64,000 nucleotides of DNA from Azospirillum tabaci. Lineage in GTDB: Bacteria > Pseudomonadota > Alphaproteobacteria > Azospirillales > Azospirillaceae. Of this stretch, positions 29,670 through 40,857 are shown in pieces. Within the stretch, counting starts at the first letter, position 1. Each line of letters starts with the position of its first letter. Under the pieces are notes generated by a model. It saw only the letters and a program-made list of their open reading frames with translations, made no database searches and was not told the DNA's origin. A program made the position numbers and the translations under genes. Location: positions 1-64,000 of the forward strand of contig NZ_JACCJY010000010.1 in NCBI RefSeq assembly GCF_014596085.1, read 5' to 3'.

Positions 29670-30275
29670 ATGGCTACTTCGAACGGAGATTCCTCCTCTC
29701 GGACTTTGGGTCGGAGCTTGACTCGGAGGCTGGGGGCGCTGCTGCGCCGCCTCGTGCTGCGGCCCCTGCTGAGCGCCGCGGCGCTGCTCTACTTCCTGAT
29801 CGACGCGGTGGCGCTGGAGGCGTTGCGGCCGCTGGCCGCCTGGATCGGGCGGCAGCGTTTCGCCGAACGGCTGGCCGCGCGCGTCCGCCGGCTCGGCCGC
29901 TATCCGACGCTGGCGCTGTTCGTGATCCCGCTCGTGGTTCTGGAACCGCTGAAGCCCGTCGGCCTGTACCTGATGGGAACCGGGCACCCGGTCCAGGGCG
30001 CTCTGCTGCTGGGGACCGTGGAACTGGTCAAGGTGACGCTGGTGGAGCGGCTGTTCCACATCGGCAAGGACAAGCTGCTGACCATCCCGGCCTTCGCTTG
30101 GTGCTACGTCCGGGTGGTGCGCTGGCTGGCCTGGCTGACCGCCCTGCCGCCCTGGCAGGCCGCCAAGCGGGCGGTGGGACGGATGCGCACGGCGATTCGA
30201 CCGGCGCTGGCGCTGATCCGCGGCTGGGCGCGGTCGTTGCGGAGCCATTTGCGCACCGTGTTGAAAAAAGGGTAA
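29670..30275 (+). CDS. Hypothetical membrane protein, 201 aa
   Basis: Basic, Arg/Leu-rich N-terminus (about 1-30), then hydrophobic segments near LLSAAALLYFLIDAVALEAL (35-55), YPTLALFVIPLVVLEPLKPV (80-100), a weak one at GALLLGTVELVKVTLVERL and another at CYVRVVRWLAWLTALPPW. The C-terminus is basic and amphipathic. I do not recognise a family. It is divergent from the MHYT kinase across 108 nt and followed, 76 nt later, by the lytic transglycosylase gene, so it may share a transcript with it. An inner-membrane protein of unknown role is the safest call. Confidence 0.7.
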   Translation: MATSNGDSSSRTLGRSLTRRLGALLRRLVLRPLLSAAALLYFLIDAVALEALRPLAAWIGRQRFAERLAARVRRLGRYPTLALFVIPLVVLEPLKPVGLYLMGTGHPVQGALLLGTVELVKVTLVERLFHIGKDKLLTIPAFAWCYVRVVRWLAWLTALPPWQAAKRAVGRMRTAIRPALALIRGWARSLRSHLRTVLKKG

Positions 30276-30351
30276 CGCTGTCCTGCGCTTGCCGCATCTT
30301 ACGGGAAGCCTCATATCAATGCGGTTTTGCAGACCGCCCCAAGGCCAACCC

Positions 30352-31161
30352 GTGCGTTTCCTTCCCCTGACCTTCGCCCTTTTCGTCGCCTTGGCGGCCC
30401 CCGCCGCCCTCGCCGCGGGCAAGTCCGGCTCCGTCTCCTCGCGCGAGTCGCGCATGGCCGACTGCGAGGCGGCGGAGAAGGGCGATCCGGAGGCGTCCTA
30501 CCGCATGGCGCGGCGCTTCCTGTTCGGCGTCGGGGTGAAGCGCGACCAGCGGGTCGGCACGGCGTGGCTGCGCGCCGCGGCGTCGCGCGGCCACAAGGAG
30601 GCGCGGCGGCTGGTCGCCTATGTGCCGGGCCGGATGGGCCATGTCCGTCCCTGGTGCCGCCCCGGCGCGGCCCCGCTGCGCGAGGCGCTGCCCCCGCCGC
30701 CGGAGATCGTCGCGCTGGTCCACAAGACCGCGCCCCAGTACGGGCTGGACCCGGCGTTGGTCATGGCGGTGATCCGGGTGGAGAGCGCCTTCCGCTCCGA
30801 CGCGGTGTCGCCGAAGGAGGCGGCCGGGCTGATGCAGCTCATCCCCGACACGGCGGAGCGGTTCGGCGTGTCCGACGTCTTCGACCCCGCCCAGAACATC
30901 CGCGGCGGCGTGCGTTACCTGCGCTGGCTCTTGGCCTATTTCCAGGGGGACGTTACGCTGGCCCTTGCCGGCTACAACGCGGGGGAGCGGGCGGTGGACC
31001 GCTATCGGGGCGTTCCGCCCTACGAGGAGACGCGGAACTACGTGCGCGCCATCCGCCGTTTGTACGACGCTCCGCGGCATCCTTTCGACGCCGCGGCGGC
31101 GGATCCGTCGCCCCTGGTCGTCCGACAGGCGGCGGAGCTGGCAAAGCCCGGCAAGGGCTGA
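30352..31161 (+). CDS. Secreted lytic murein transglycosylase (SLT fold)
   Basis: 269 aa from a GTG with AAGG 7 nt upstream; this start gives a clean signal peptide (RFLPLTFALFVALAAPAALA). An upstream in-frame ATG at 30289 would bury it. A Sel1/TPR-like pair of helices (DPEASYRMARRFLFGVGVKR) precedes the SLT domain: AVIRVESAFRSDAVSPKEAA (catalytic Glu), GLMQLIPDTAERFGV, NIRGGVRYLRWLLAYF, ALAGYNAGERAV and YEETRNYVRAIRRLY. It cleaves peptidoglycan to anhydromuropeptides in the periplasm. The next gene begins 28 nt later. Confidence 0.9.
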   Translation: MRFLPLTFALFVALAAPAALAAGKSGSVSSRESRMADCEAAEKGDPEASYRMARRFLFGVGVKRDQRVGTAWLRAAASRGHKEARRLVAYVPGRMGHVRPWCRPGAAPLREALPPPPEIVALVHKTAPQYGLDPALVMAVIRVESAFRSDAVSPKEAAGLMQLIPDTAERFGVSDVFDPAQNIRGGVRYLRWLLAYFQGDVTLALAGYNAGERAVDRYRGVPPYEETRNYVRAIRRLYDAPRHPFDAAAADPSPLVVRQAAELAKPGKG

Positions 31162-31189
31162 GAACGAACCAAGAGGGGAGGGGCCACCC

Positions 31190-32041
31190 GTGCCGATGTC
31201 CGAACGCAGCTTTCTCGGCCTCAGCGCGGCGGGGTTTCACCGCGTCGCATACACCCAATGGGGACGCGAGGATGCGGCCCGCACCGCGGTCTGCGTGCAT
31301 GGCCTGACCCGAAACGGCCGCGACTTCGACGCGCTGGCGCTCGATCTGGCCGACCGCTACCGCGTCGCCTGCCCGGATGTGGTGGGGCGCGGCAAGAGCG
31401 GCCGGCTGGGCAACCCGACGCTCTACGGCTACCCGCAGTACTGCGCCGACATGGCGGCGCTGATCGCCCGGCTGGGGGTGGAGTCGGTGGATTGGGTCGG
31501 CACCTCCATGGGCGGGCTGATCGGCATGCTGCTGGCCGCCCAGCCGGACAGCCCGATCCGCCGTCTGGTCGTCAACGACATCGGCCCCTTCATCCCGAAG
31601 GCGGGTTTGCAGCGCATCGCCGATTACGTCGGCAAGGACCCGGTGTTCGAGGATCTGGCGGCGGTCGAATCCTACCTGCGCTTCGTCTTGATGGGCTTCG
31701 GGCAGTTGCCCGACGAGGCGTGGCGCCACATGGCGGAGCACAGCGCCCGCCTGCGTCCGGACGGCTGCTACGGCCTTGCCTACGACCCGGCCATCGCCGA
31801 GGCCTTCAAGGCGCAGCCGATGGAGGATGTGGACCTGTGGGCCGTCTGGGACCGCATCCGCTGCCCGGTGCTGGTGCTGCGCGGCGCCACCTCGGACATC
31901 CTTCCGGCGGCCACGGCGGAGGAGATGACCCGCCGCGGCCCCAGGGCCCGTCTGGTGGAGTTCGCCCACACCGGCCACGCCCCGGCGCTGATGACCGGAG
32001 ACCAGATCGCCACCGTGCGCGACTTCCTGCTGGAGGACTGA
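31190..32041 (+). CDS. Alpha/beta hydrolase
   Basis: 283 aa from GTG (GGGGAGG 8-9 nt upstream); an ATG two codons later is the alternative. The fold is clear: HGLTRNGRDFDALALDLAD (oxyanion strand), DVVGRGKSG, nucleophile elbow VGTSMGGLIGML (Ser), acid strand LVLRGATSDILP (Asp), and catalytic His in FAHTGHAPAL. The triad is complete. A lipase or esterase acting on small hydrophobic esters is likely, but the substrate is not evident. It follows the transglycosylase by 28 nt, so the two are probably co-transcribed. Confidence 0.87.
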   Translation: MPMSERSFLGLSAAGFHRVAYTQWGREDAARTAVCVHGLTRNGRDFDALALDLADRYRVACPDVVGRGKSGRLGNPTLYGYPQYCADMAALIARLGVESVDWVGTSMGGLIGMLLAAQPDSPIRRLVVNDIGPFIPKAGLQRIADYVGKDPVFEDLAAVESYLRFVLMGFGQLPDEAWRHMAEHSARLRPDGCYGLAYDPAIAEAFKAQPMEDVDLWAVWDRIRCPVLVLRGATSDILPAATAEEMTRRGPRARLVEFAHTGHAPALMTGDQIATVRDFLLED

Positions 32042-32159
32042 CGGGGTACCCCGGCATGGGCGTGGCATGCGGCCCGGAATCCGGCTGGATATGGCCGCGC
32101 TCCTGGCTTAGCATCGCTGCTACGGTTGCGCCGCAACGATGGTCCGGAGGCCCGATGTC

Positions 32160-32726
32160 ATGAGGGGTTTCGCCGCGCTCGTCCTGTTGCCGTCCTTCAT
32201 GTTTCTGCCCTTGATGTCGGGGCCGGTTCAGGCCCGCGATGCGCTGGACTGGCTGTCGCGGGAGCCGGTGACCCTGCTCGACTGGGGCATGACCCGGCTG
32301 CGCGGCGACCTGTACGATACGGTGGACGGGCTGTCCCGCGATTTGCGGACGGAGGTGTCGCGCAGCGGCGTCTTCTACCGCTTCCAGGACCGGCGGATCG
32401 TCGCCTACGCCAACTTCGTCGACCTGCCGCGCAACCGGACCGAGGAGGTGTGCAAGGACGTCTACACCCGGCTGGCCGGCGCGCTGGTCCGCGGCGGGCC
32501 GCAGGGGGCCGGCGGTGCAGTCTGGTACCTGGAGAGCGTGTTCAGCCACGATGCCCAGGGCGGTGACCGGCCCCAGGATCTGGGCGACCAGTTGGCCGAC
32601 AAGGTGGTCCTGCAGGTGACCATCGGGCCGAAGCCGTCCCAGGCCTTCGACGACGGGCGCCGCATCACCTGCACGGGCCGTCTCGACGCCACGCCGGAGA
32701 ACATCGCCCTCAAGAGCGAAGGGTGA
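32160..32726 (+). CDS. Secreted hypothetical protein, 188 aa
   Basis: Start [16 protein letters not shown] with GGAGG 9 nt upstream; the N-terminus is a signal peptide cleaved near PVQARDA. The mature part is about 165 residues, alpha/beta in appearance, with two cysteines ([11 protein letters not shown] and [13 protein letters not shown]) that could form a disulfide. No domain recognised. Located between an alpha/beta hydrolase gene and rsmA, all plus strand. A periplasmic protein of unknown function. Confidence 0.75.
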   Translation: MRGFAALVLLPSFMFLPLMSGPVQARDALDWLSREPVTLLDWGMTRLRGDLYDTVDGLSRDLRTEVSRSGVFYRFQDRRIVAYANFVDLPRNRTEEVCKDVYTRLAGALVRGGPQGAGGAVWYLESVFSHDAQGGDRPQDLGDQLADKVVLQVTIGPKPSQAFDDGRRITCTGRLDATPENIALKSEG

Positions 32727-32778
32727 GGACGTCGCGCGGCAGATGACGGCGGGCCTGCGCCGTCCTATAAGTGCGGCC

Positions 32779-33645
32779 ATGACCGACGCCACGCCCGATT
32801 CCGCACCGATGCCCACCGCTTTCGACCCGCAGGCCCTGCCGCCGCTGCGCGAGGTGATCGCCCGCTTCGGGCTGGACGCCCGCAAGGCGCTGGGGCAGAA
32901 CTTCCTGCTCGACCTCAACCTGACGGGGCGCATCGCGCGCTCGGCGGGCGACATGACCGGCGTGACGGTCGTGGAGATCGGTCCCGGTCCGGGCGGGCTG
33001 ACCCGCGCCCTTCTGGCGACCAAGGCGGCGCAGGTGATCGCCATCGAGCGCGACCACCGCTTCATCGAGGCGCTTCAGGACGTGATCGAGGCGGCGGATG
33101 GGCGGCTGTCCATCGTCGAGGCCGACGCGCTGGACGTCGATCCCATCGCGATCGCTCCGGCCCCGCGGGCCATCGTGGCGAACCTGCCCTACAACGTGGC
33201 GACTCCGCTGCTGATCGGCTGGCTGGGGCGGATCGAGGAGTTCGTCAGCCTGACGCTGATGTTCCAGAAGGAGGTCGCGGACCGTCTGGTCGCCAAGCCG
33301 GGCAGCAAGGCCTATGGCCGCCTGTCGGTCATCACGCAATGGCGGTCGGACGCGCGGGTGCTGTTCAACCTGCCGGCCAAGGCCTTCACCCCTCCACCCA
33401 AGGTGGAGTCCACCATCGTCCACCTGACACCGCGCGCCAACCCGGAGCCGGCGGAATGGAAGGCGCTGGAGCAGGTGACCGCCGCCGCCTTCGGCCAGCG
33501 CCGCAAGATGCTGCGGCAGAGTTTGAAGAGCCTGGGCAATGCGGAAGCGCTGCTGGCCGCCGCTGGCATCGAGCCGACCGCGCGGGCGGAGGAGGTGGAT
33601 GTGGCGGGGTTCGCGGCGCTGGCGCGGGCGTATCGGGGGAGGTAG
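32779..33645 (+). CDS. rsmA: 16S rRNA dimethyladenosine transferase RsmA (KsgA)
   Basis: 288 aa. It dimethylates two adjacent adenines in the 3'-terminal helix of 16S rRNA late in 30S assembly. Visible: [22 protein letters not shown] motif [17 protein letters not shown], acidic motif IERDHRF, and the catalytic [15 protein letters not shown] (motif IV). The C-terminal helical domain has [15 protein letters not shown] and [18 protein letters not shown]. Start [12 protein letters not shown]; an upstream Met is less likely. It is 53 nt after the secreted protein gene and convergent with gmk across a palindromic repeat. Confidence 0.95.
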   Translation: MTDATPDSAPMPTAFDPQALPPLREVIARFGLDARKALGQNFLLDLNLTGRIARSAGDMTGVTVVEIGPGPGGLTRALLATKAAQVIAIERDHRFIEALQDVIEAADGRLSIVEADALDVDPIAIAPAPRAIVANLPYNVATPLLIGWLGRIEEFVSLTLMFQKEVADRLVAKPGSKAYGRLSVITQWRSDARVLFNLPAKAFTPPPKVESTIVHLTPRANPEPAEWKALEQVTAAAFGQRRKMLRQSLKSLGNAEALLAAAGIEPTARAEEVDVAGFAALARAYRGR

Positions 33646-33664
33646 GTCCTTGCCCCCACCCTGA

Positions 33665-33722
33665 CCCTCCCCTGCGATAGCGGGGGAGGGAAGGGGCCCG
33701 CGGCGAAGCCGTGGGAAGGGTG
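33665..33722. repeat. Palindromic repeat between convergent rsmA and gmk
   Basis: A 26-bp palindromic core (33665-33690; arms CCCTCCCCTGC / GCGGGGGAGGG around a GATA-like centre) is followed by a hairpin GGCCCGCGGCGAAGCCGTGGG-like stretch. CCCCCACC / GGTGGGGG flanks embrace the whole. The core is identical to 47709-47734. It lies between two convergent genes and could act as a two-way transcription end. Confidence 0.75.
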
Positions 33723-33740
33723 GGGGCAATACGCCGACGC

Positions 33741-34388
33741 TTACAGCGCCGCCTGCACGCTCTCCACAAACGCCGGCATCCCGACCTGCCGCGTCCGGCG
33801 CAGCCGCTCGGCGCGCAGGATGGCCTGGACCGCGGTGACGCTCTCGTCCACGTCGTTGTTGACGATCACGTAATCATACTCGCCCCAATGGCTGATCTCG
33901 TCCGACGCCTTGGCCATGCGCTGGGCGATCACCTCCGCCGAATCCTGGCCGCGGGAGTGCAGGCGGCGCTCCAGTTCGGTGCCCGAGGGCGGCAGGACGA
34001 AGATGCTGACCAGATCGGCGCGGGCGTTGGCCGCCAACTGCTGCATGCCCTGCCAGTCGATGTCGAACAGCACGTCGCGCCCGGCGCTCAGCGCCGTCTC
34101 CACCGCGTGGCGCGGCGTGCCGTAGCAGTTGCCGAACACGCGGGCGTGCTCCAGCAACTCGCCCTGGCCGGCCATGCGCTCGAACTCCGGCATGTCGACG
34201 AAATAGTAATGGACGCCCGGCTGCTCGCCGGGGCGCATCGGCCGGGTGGTGACGGACACCGACAGGGTGATGCCGGGGTCGCGGTCCAGCAGGCGGCGCG
34301 AAATGGTGGTCTTGCCCGCCCCGGAGGGGGAGGACAGCACGAGCATCAGGCCGCGCCGGGCGATCTTCGTGTTCATGGTCTCGGGCAT
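33741..34388 (-). CDS. gmk: Guanylate kinase
   Basis: 215 aa. It phosphorylates GMP to GDP using ATP. P-loop VLSSPSGAGKTTISRRLL; GMP-binding region VTTRPMRPGEQPGVHYYFVD; YGTPRHAVETALSAGRDVLF and DIDWQGMQQL; lid with RLHSRGQDSAEVIAQRM. Starts MPETMNTKIARRG; the inner Met four residues on is the alternative. It is 10 nt downstream of yicC on the same strand, the usual yicC-gmk pairing. Confidence 0.96.
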   Translation of the reverse strand: MPETMNTKIARRGLMLVLSSPSGAGKTTISRRLLDRDPGITLSVSVTTRPMRPGEQPGVHYYFVDMPEFERMAGQGELLEHARVFGNCYGTPRHAVETALSAGRDVLFDIDWQGMQQLAANARADLVSIFVLPPSGTELERRLHSRGQDSAEVIAQRMAKASDEISHWGEYDYVIVNNDVDESVTAVQAILRAERLRRTRQVGMPAFVESVQAAL

Positions 34389-34398
34389 GGGTCGGGCG

Positions 34399-35265
34399 TC
34401 ACTCGATGTTCTGGACCTGCTCGCGAAGCTGCTCGATGGAGGCTTTCAGCGACAGGCCGATGCGGGTCAGCTCCACGTCCGCGGACTTGGAGCACAGGGT
34501 GTTGGCTTCGCGGTTGAACTCCTGGCACAGGAAGTCGAAGCGGCGGCCGATGGCGCCCCCCTCCGCCAGCATGTCGCGGGCGGCCTGGATGTGGGCGCGC
34601 AGGCGGTCCATCTCCTCGCGCACGTCGGCCTTGGCGATCAGGATGGCGGCCTCCTGGGCGAGCCGCTCCTCCGGCAGGGCCGGGGCGGCGTCGAGCAGGG
34701 CGGCGACCTGGCTGCGCAGCCGTTCGCGCAAAGCCTCGGGCTGGGTGCTGGCGCAGGCGGCGGCGGCGGTGATCAGCCGCTCGATCTCGTCAAGATGGCC
34801 GTTCAGGACGGTGACCAGACGTGCCCCCTCCGACAGGCGGGCGGTGACCAGCTCGCCGATCAGCCGGCCGAGGTCGGCCTTCAGCGCGGCCTCCACCCGG
34901 TCCCGCGCGTCGCCTTCGTCCTCCTCCACCGGCTCGATGATGCCGCGGACGGCGAGCAGCGAATCGAGCCGCGGCGGGGCGGCCCCGGCGCCCTCGATCT
35001 CGCGCGCCAGCTCCAGCACCTGGGCCAGAAGCTCGCGGTTGATGCGGAGCTGCGACACCGACTGGCTGCGGGTGACGGTCAGGTTCAGGTTGACGCTGCC
35101 GCGTGCCAGCCGCTTGGGGATCTCGGCGCGGGCGGCGGCCTCCAGCGTGTCGAAGCCGGCGGGCTGGCGGCAGCGGATGTCGAGGTTGCGCCCGTTGACG
35201 CTCTTCACCTCGAAAGTCCAACTGTAGCCGTCGGCATGCCCGTCCACGCGTGCGAAACCGGTCAT
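34399..35265 (-). CDS. YicC-family endoribonuclease
   Basis: 288 aa from MTGFARVDGHADGYSWTFEV, the typical start of the family. Visible: EVKSVNGRNLDIRCRQPAGF, then LARGSVNLNLTVTRS, a long helical middle, and the signature C-terminus IGRRFDFLCQEFNREANTLC with SADVELTRIGLSLKASIEQL. YicC of E. coli is a metal-dependent endoribonuclease acting on RNAs including the sRNA RyhB. It is directly upstream of gmk. A much longer in-frame extension crosses an opposite-strand gene and is rejected. Confidence 0.92.
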   Translation of the reverse strand: MTGFARVDGHADGYSWTFEVKSVNGRNLDIRCRQPAGFDTLEAAARAEIPKRLARGSVNLNLTVTRSQSVSQLRINRELLAQVLELAREIEGAGAAPPRLDSLLAVRGIIEPVEEDEGDARDRVEAALKADLGRLIGELVTARLSEGARLVTVLNGHLDEIERLITAAAACASTQPEALRERLRSQVAALLDAAPALPEERLAQEAAILIAKADVREEMDRLRAHIQAARDMLAEGGAIGRRFDFLCQEFNREANTLCSKSADVELTRIGLSLKASIEQLREQVQNIE

Positions 35266-35388
35266 GCTGGAAACGGCGGAGCGTTGGGCGGGCAAAGCGG
35301 CCTCGACGAGTATTTGTGGGATCGGGAGGCTCACGTTATAGCGTCGGGCGGCCAAGGCAACAAGCGTCAGGGACAGGGGGAAAAGGGC

Positions 35389-36150
35389 ATGCGCGATCCG
35401 CGCTCGATCGTCATCACCGGGGCGTCCAGCGGCATCGGGGAGGAGTTGGCCCGCGCCTACGCCGCCCCCGGAGTCGCGCTGGCCCTGAGCGGGCGCGACT
35501 CCGCAAGGCTTGAGGCGGTGGCGGAGCGCTGCCGCGCCGCCGGGGCGGCGGTGGAAACCGCGCTCGTCGACGCGGCCGACCGCGAGGCGATGGCGGGGTG
35601 GCTGACGGCGCTGGACGCCCGCGCGCCGGTCGATCTGGTCATCGCCAACGCAGGGATCTCCGCCGGCACCGGGGGCGGCGTGGAGAGCGCCGAACAGGCG
35701 CGGCGCATCTTCCAGGTGAATGTCGACGGCGTGCTGAACAGCATCCACCCGCTGCTGCCCGGCATGCAGGCGCGGCGGCGCGGGCAGATCGCCCTGATGG
35801 CCTCGCTGGCCGGCTTCCGCGGCATGCCCGGCGCGCCCGCCTATTGCGCCAGCAAGGCGGCGGTGCGGGTCTACGGCGAGTCGCTGCGCGGCGATCTGGC
35901 GGGGCAGGGGATCGGCGTGACGGTGATCTGTCCGGGCTTCGTGAAAAGCCGGATGACCGCGGTGAACCGCTTTCCCATGCCCTTCCTGATGGAGACGGAC
36001 CGCGCCGCCCAGGTCATCAAGAGCGGGCTGGCCCGCAACCGGGCGCGCATCGCCTTCCCCTGGCCGATGGCCGCCACCGTGTGGCTGCTGGCGGCTCTGC
36101 CGGTGGGTCTGACGGATGTCCTGCTGCGGCAGGCACCCCGTAAAGGGTGA
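35389..36150 (+). CDS. Short-chain dehydrogenase/reductase
   Basis: 253 aa classical SDR. NAD(P) motif TGASSGIGEEL, NAG motif VIANAGIS, catalytic Ser in MASLAGFRGM, and YCASK (Tyr and Lys) all present. The C-terminus ends in a hydrophobic stretch (PMAATVWLLAALPVGLTDVL) that may tether it to the membrane, as in SDRs acting on lipids. Start ATG with AGGGGGAAAAGGG upstream. It is divergent from yicC across about 120 nt. Substrate unknown. Confidence 0.9.
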   Translation: MRDPRSIVITGASSGIGEELARAYAAPGVALALSGRDSARLEAVAERCRAAGAAVETALVDAADREAMAGWLTALDARAPVDLVIANAGISAGTGGGVESAEQARRIFQVNVDGVLNSIHPLLPGMQARRRGQIALMASLAGFRGMPGAPAYCASKAAVRVYGESLRGDLAGQGIGVTVICPGFVKSRMTAVNRFPMPFLMETDRAAQVIKSGLARNRARIAFPWPMAATVWLLAALPVGLTDVLLRQAPRKG

Positions 36151-36173
36151 TGGGCAAGGGGTGATCGGGGGGA

Positions 36174-36788
36174 TTAGGGCTTGGCTTTCCAATAGCCCCA
36201 GACGGAGGCCGGCGGGACGTTCAGCGGGGTGAAGCCCAGCCGCTTGCCCTTGACGCCCAGCGCGCGCTGGTTCAGCGGCGACACGAGGCCGTAGGTGTAG
36301 AGAACGAAGCGCCCGCCTTCGGGCAGGATGCGGAAGCAGGCCTCGACGACCTCCTTCTGGGCGCGCATCGGCAGGTTCAGCATGGGGATGCCGATCACGA
36401 CCGTGCCGACCTTGCCGACCAGCTCCGGACCGAGGATGTCGGCGGCCTTGCGGCAGTCGTCATGGACGACGTTGACGTCCGGATAATGGCCGCGCAGGAA
36501 GCGCGACAGATGGTCGTCGATCTCGAAGGTGAAGATGCGGTTGCCCGGAATGCCGCGCTGAAGCAGGGCCTTGGTGATGGCGCCGGTCCCGCCGCCGAAC
36601 TCCACGACGACCTGATCCGGCCCGCACAGCACCTGTTCGCCGATCAGCCGGCAGAGCGCGCCCGAGGATGGTGTAACGGAACCCATGGAAAGGGGATTTG
36701 CCAACCAACGCTGGAAGAAAAGCCACGCGGCCGGCGGCGTCTTGCCGCTTTTTTGCTTCTCCGCGACGGTGATTTCCGTTGGTGTCAT
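36174..36788 (-). CDS. Phospholipid N-methyltransferase-like protein (class I SAM)
   Basis: 204 aa from MTPTEITVAEKQKSG, with AAGG 6 nt upstream. The N-terminal WLFFQRWLANPLSMGSVTPS and SAM motif VVVEFGGGTGAITKALLQRG, with acidic FEIDDHLSRFL, match the COG3963 group that includes rhizobial and rhodobacterial phosphatidylethanolamine N-methyltransferases. PmtA-type enzymes make phosphatidylcholine from phosphatidylethanolamine at the membrane; that role is inferred. Some members of this fold are annotated as rRNA adenine methyltransferases, so the substrate needs care. It converges on the SDR gene at a 23-nt gap. Confidence 0.8.
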   Translation of the reverse strand: MTPTEITVAEKQKSGKTPPAAWLFFQRWLANPLSMGSVTPSSGALCRLIGEQVLCGPDQVVVEFGGGTGAITKALLQRGIPGNRIFTFEIDDHLSRFLRGHYPDVNVVHDDCRKAADILGPELVGKVGTVVIGIPMLNLPMRAQKEVVEACFRILPEGGRFVLYTYGLVSPLNQRALGVKGKRLGFTPLNVPPASVWGYWKAKP

Positions 36789-36931
36789 GATCGGCCTTTC
36801 GCCGTTGGCTGTTGAGCGTTTTACCCCGGGGCTAAACAAGCTGGAGCCTCGGGGGGTCCCGAACCTAACAATCCCAGAGCGCACTTATGTCGCATCCGGG
36901 TTTCCCCCGCAACCGGCCGAAGCGGCGGGAG

Positions 36932-37629
36932 CTATGCCATAAACGCGGGATATGACGTGACGGCCAGCAGGGTCTGGCCGGCGTAGGAGAGGCTGCTGGC
37001 GACCAGCGCGAAGAAGACCAGGGCGGCCACGGTGAGGGCGAGGCTGACCGCGACGGCGGCCCCGTCGCGCTCGATCAGCCCCAGGGACAGCAGGACGAGG
37101 GCGAAGCCCGGCAGCCAGCCGGTCAGCGGCAGCGGCACCACGCAGGTCAGCGACAGCAGCAGCAGCAGCACGCCGAACCAGCGTTCCCCGTCGATGCTGG
37201 CGAAGCGGCTGTGGCGCGGCTTCAGCATCCGCTCGATGGCGGTCAGCCGCGGCATCGCCTTGTCGATCATGCGGGCGGCGAGGGAGCGGCTGACCGAGCG
37301 GCGCAGAATCCAGCCGGGCAGCGCGGCGCCGCGCTTGCCGAAGGCCATCTGGGCGGAGAAAAGGAGGATCGGCAGGTCGAACAGGCAGGACACGCCCAGC
37401 GGCACCGGCGCGATGGTGGGCAGCGACAGGGCCAGCAGGATGGTGCCCAGCGAGCGGTCGCCCAGCGCCTGGATCAGGTCGCCCAGCGACACCCGTCCCT
37501 CCGGCAGGTTGGCGCGGAAGGCCGCCAGGACGTCGGAGGTCCGCTCCTCCTCATGCTCCTGCCGCCCACGGCGCGCGACGGTCGCGGGGAGCGAGGCCGC
37601 TCCTGTGAAGGCCACGTTGCGCGGCACGC

Positions 37630-37633
<4 letters not shown>
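36932..37633 (-). CDS. ExoD-family membrane protein
   Basis: 233 aa. A charged N-terminus is followed by SLGDLIQALGDRSLGTILLA, the conserved entry of the family, and about five hydrophobic segments (ALSLPTIAPVPLGVSCLFDL, VLLLLLSLTCVVPLPLTGWL, LPGFALVLLSLGLIERDG and a C-terminal pair). ExoD of Sinorhizobium influences exopolysaccharide production and alkali tolerance by an unknown mechanism. The ATG overlaps the ABC-F stop (ATGA), so translation is coupled. Confidence 0.85.
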
Positions 37634-39525
<1,892 letters not shown>

Positions 39526-39740
39526 ATCGGCGCCGGTTTACCACGGGGAAACCGCGATTTGAAGCGGGACCCGCGGGGCAACCCTTCATGGCAGCCGCGC
39601 GGAGGCGGGCGGCGCAGCCTCGCGAGGCAGCCTCACGAACCGGTTGCCGTGGCCGAAAAGCGCCTATATAACCCCGCGCAACCGGCGCCCCGGCCAAACC
39701 AGCGGCGCCCATAACGCATTTCCAGCAGGAGCCCACCGCC

Positions 39741-40163
39741 ATGGCCGTCGAACGCACCCTCTCGATCATCAAGCCCGATGCCACCCGCCGCAACCTGACC
39801 GGCAAGATCAACGCCAAGTTCGAGGACGGCGGCCTGCGCATCGTCGCGCAGAAGCGCGTTCAGCTGTCCAAGGCCCAGGCCGAGCAGTTCTACGGCGTGC
39901 ATCGCGAGCGTCCGTTCTTCAACGACCTCGTCTCCTTCATGATCTCCGGCCCGGTCGTGCTCCAGGTTCTGGAAGGCGAGAACGCCATCGCCCGCAACCG
40001 CGAGATCATGGGCGCCACCAACCCGGCCAACGCCGCCGAGGGCACCATCCGCAAGGAGTTCGCCGAGTCGATCGAGGCCAACTCGGTGCACGGTTCGGAC
40101 GCTCCGGAGACCGCCGCCCAGGAGATCGCCTTCTTCTTCGCCGGCATCGAGCTGGTGGGCTGA
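39741..40163 (+). CDS. ndk: Nucleoside diphosphate kinase
   Basis: 140 aa. It transfers the gamma phosphate between nucleoside di- and triphosphates through a phosphohistidine. Active-site region [12 protein letters not shown] contains the catalytic His; [19 protein letters not shown] and [10 protein letters not shown] are family hallmarks. ATG with AGGAG 9 nt upstream. It is divergent from the ABC-F gene across 215 nt and ends at a strong intrinsic terminator. Confidence 0.97.
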   Translation: MAVERTLSIIKPDATRRNLTGKINAKFEDGGLRIVAQKRVQLSKAQAEQFYGVHRERPFFNDLVSFMISGPVVLQVLEGENAIARNREIMGATNPANAAEGTIRKEFAESIEANSVHGSDAPETAAQEIAFFFAGIELVG

Positions 40164-40196
40164 TCGCGGCTCGTCCGCTTCGCAGCCTTGCGCGAA

Positions 40197-40224
40197 GGGC
40201 CGTCCCGACCGGGGCGGCCCTTTT
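40197..40224 (+). terminator. Rho-independent terminator of ndk
   Basis: A 10-bp stem (GGGCCGTCCC / GGGGCGGCCC, one G-T pair) with GACC loop is directly followed by TTTT, 34 nt after the ndk stop. This is one of the clearest intrinsic terminators in the window. Confidence 0.88.
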
Positions 40225-40335
40225 CGATTCAGGGCTTTCCGCCCGCAACTTGTCGCCCGCGTCGCGTCACGGCATCGTGGACAGGCGTGGCGAAGTCGAG
40301 TATTCGGGGATTCTACCGCTAGGAGTACCCCCGCC

Positions 40336-40815
40336 ATGGAAAATCCGGACGTCAAGCCGATCGTCGCGGCCCTGCTGGAACCGCTGCCGCCCCTCGTGAA
40401 GGGCAGGAACGACCTGAGCGATCCGGGCGTGGTGGAACTGCTGGTGCGCGGCTACGTCGACCAGTGCCTGGCGGCCTTCCAGGAGGTGCTGCGCGGCAAC
40501 GTCGAGCAGGACGCGGCCATCGACGCGATCAACGCGCAGGCGACGGCCCTGAACGCGGTGTTCCTGGGGACCAGCGGCTTCGACACGGTGGTCGTCCATC
40601 CCTGGAATTCCGCCGACCAGCTCGGCCAGTTCCTTCAGGACACGGTGGGGCTGGATTTCCCGGCGGAGGATTGCGTGCGCGCCGCGCTGATCCACCTCGC
40701 CACCCACGTCATGCACGCCATCCAGGGCGGCACCGAGACGTGGGAGGAGCAGGTGGACGCGCTGGTCGGCGAAATGCGCGACCTGCTGCTCGGCCGTCTG
40801 CCGGACGGGGCGTAA
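40336..40815 (+). CDS. Hypothetical helical protein, 159 aa
   Basis: ATG with GGAG about 10 nt upstream. Acidic and alpha-helical in appearance: MENPDVKPIVAALLEPLPPL, then GYVDQCLAAFQEVLRGNVEQ, VVVHPWNSADQLGQFLQDTV and ALIHLATHVMHAIQGG. Two cysteines and scattered His are present without a recognisable metal motif. No signal peptide. It follows the ndk terminator, so it has its own promoter. Function unknown. Confidence 0.75.
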   Translation: MENPDVKPIVAALLEPLPPLVKGRNDLSDPGVVELLVRGYVDQCLAAFQEVLRGNVEQDAAIDAINAQATALNAVFLGTSGFDTVVVHPWNSADQLGQFLQDTVGLDFPAEDCVRAALIHLATHVMHAIQGGTETWEEQVDALVGEMRDLLLGRLPDGA

Positions 40816-40857
40816 GCGCCCCGCCACAGCGAACTGGCCAGAGGCTGGAAACAGCCG

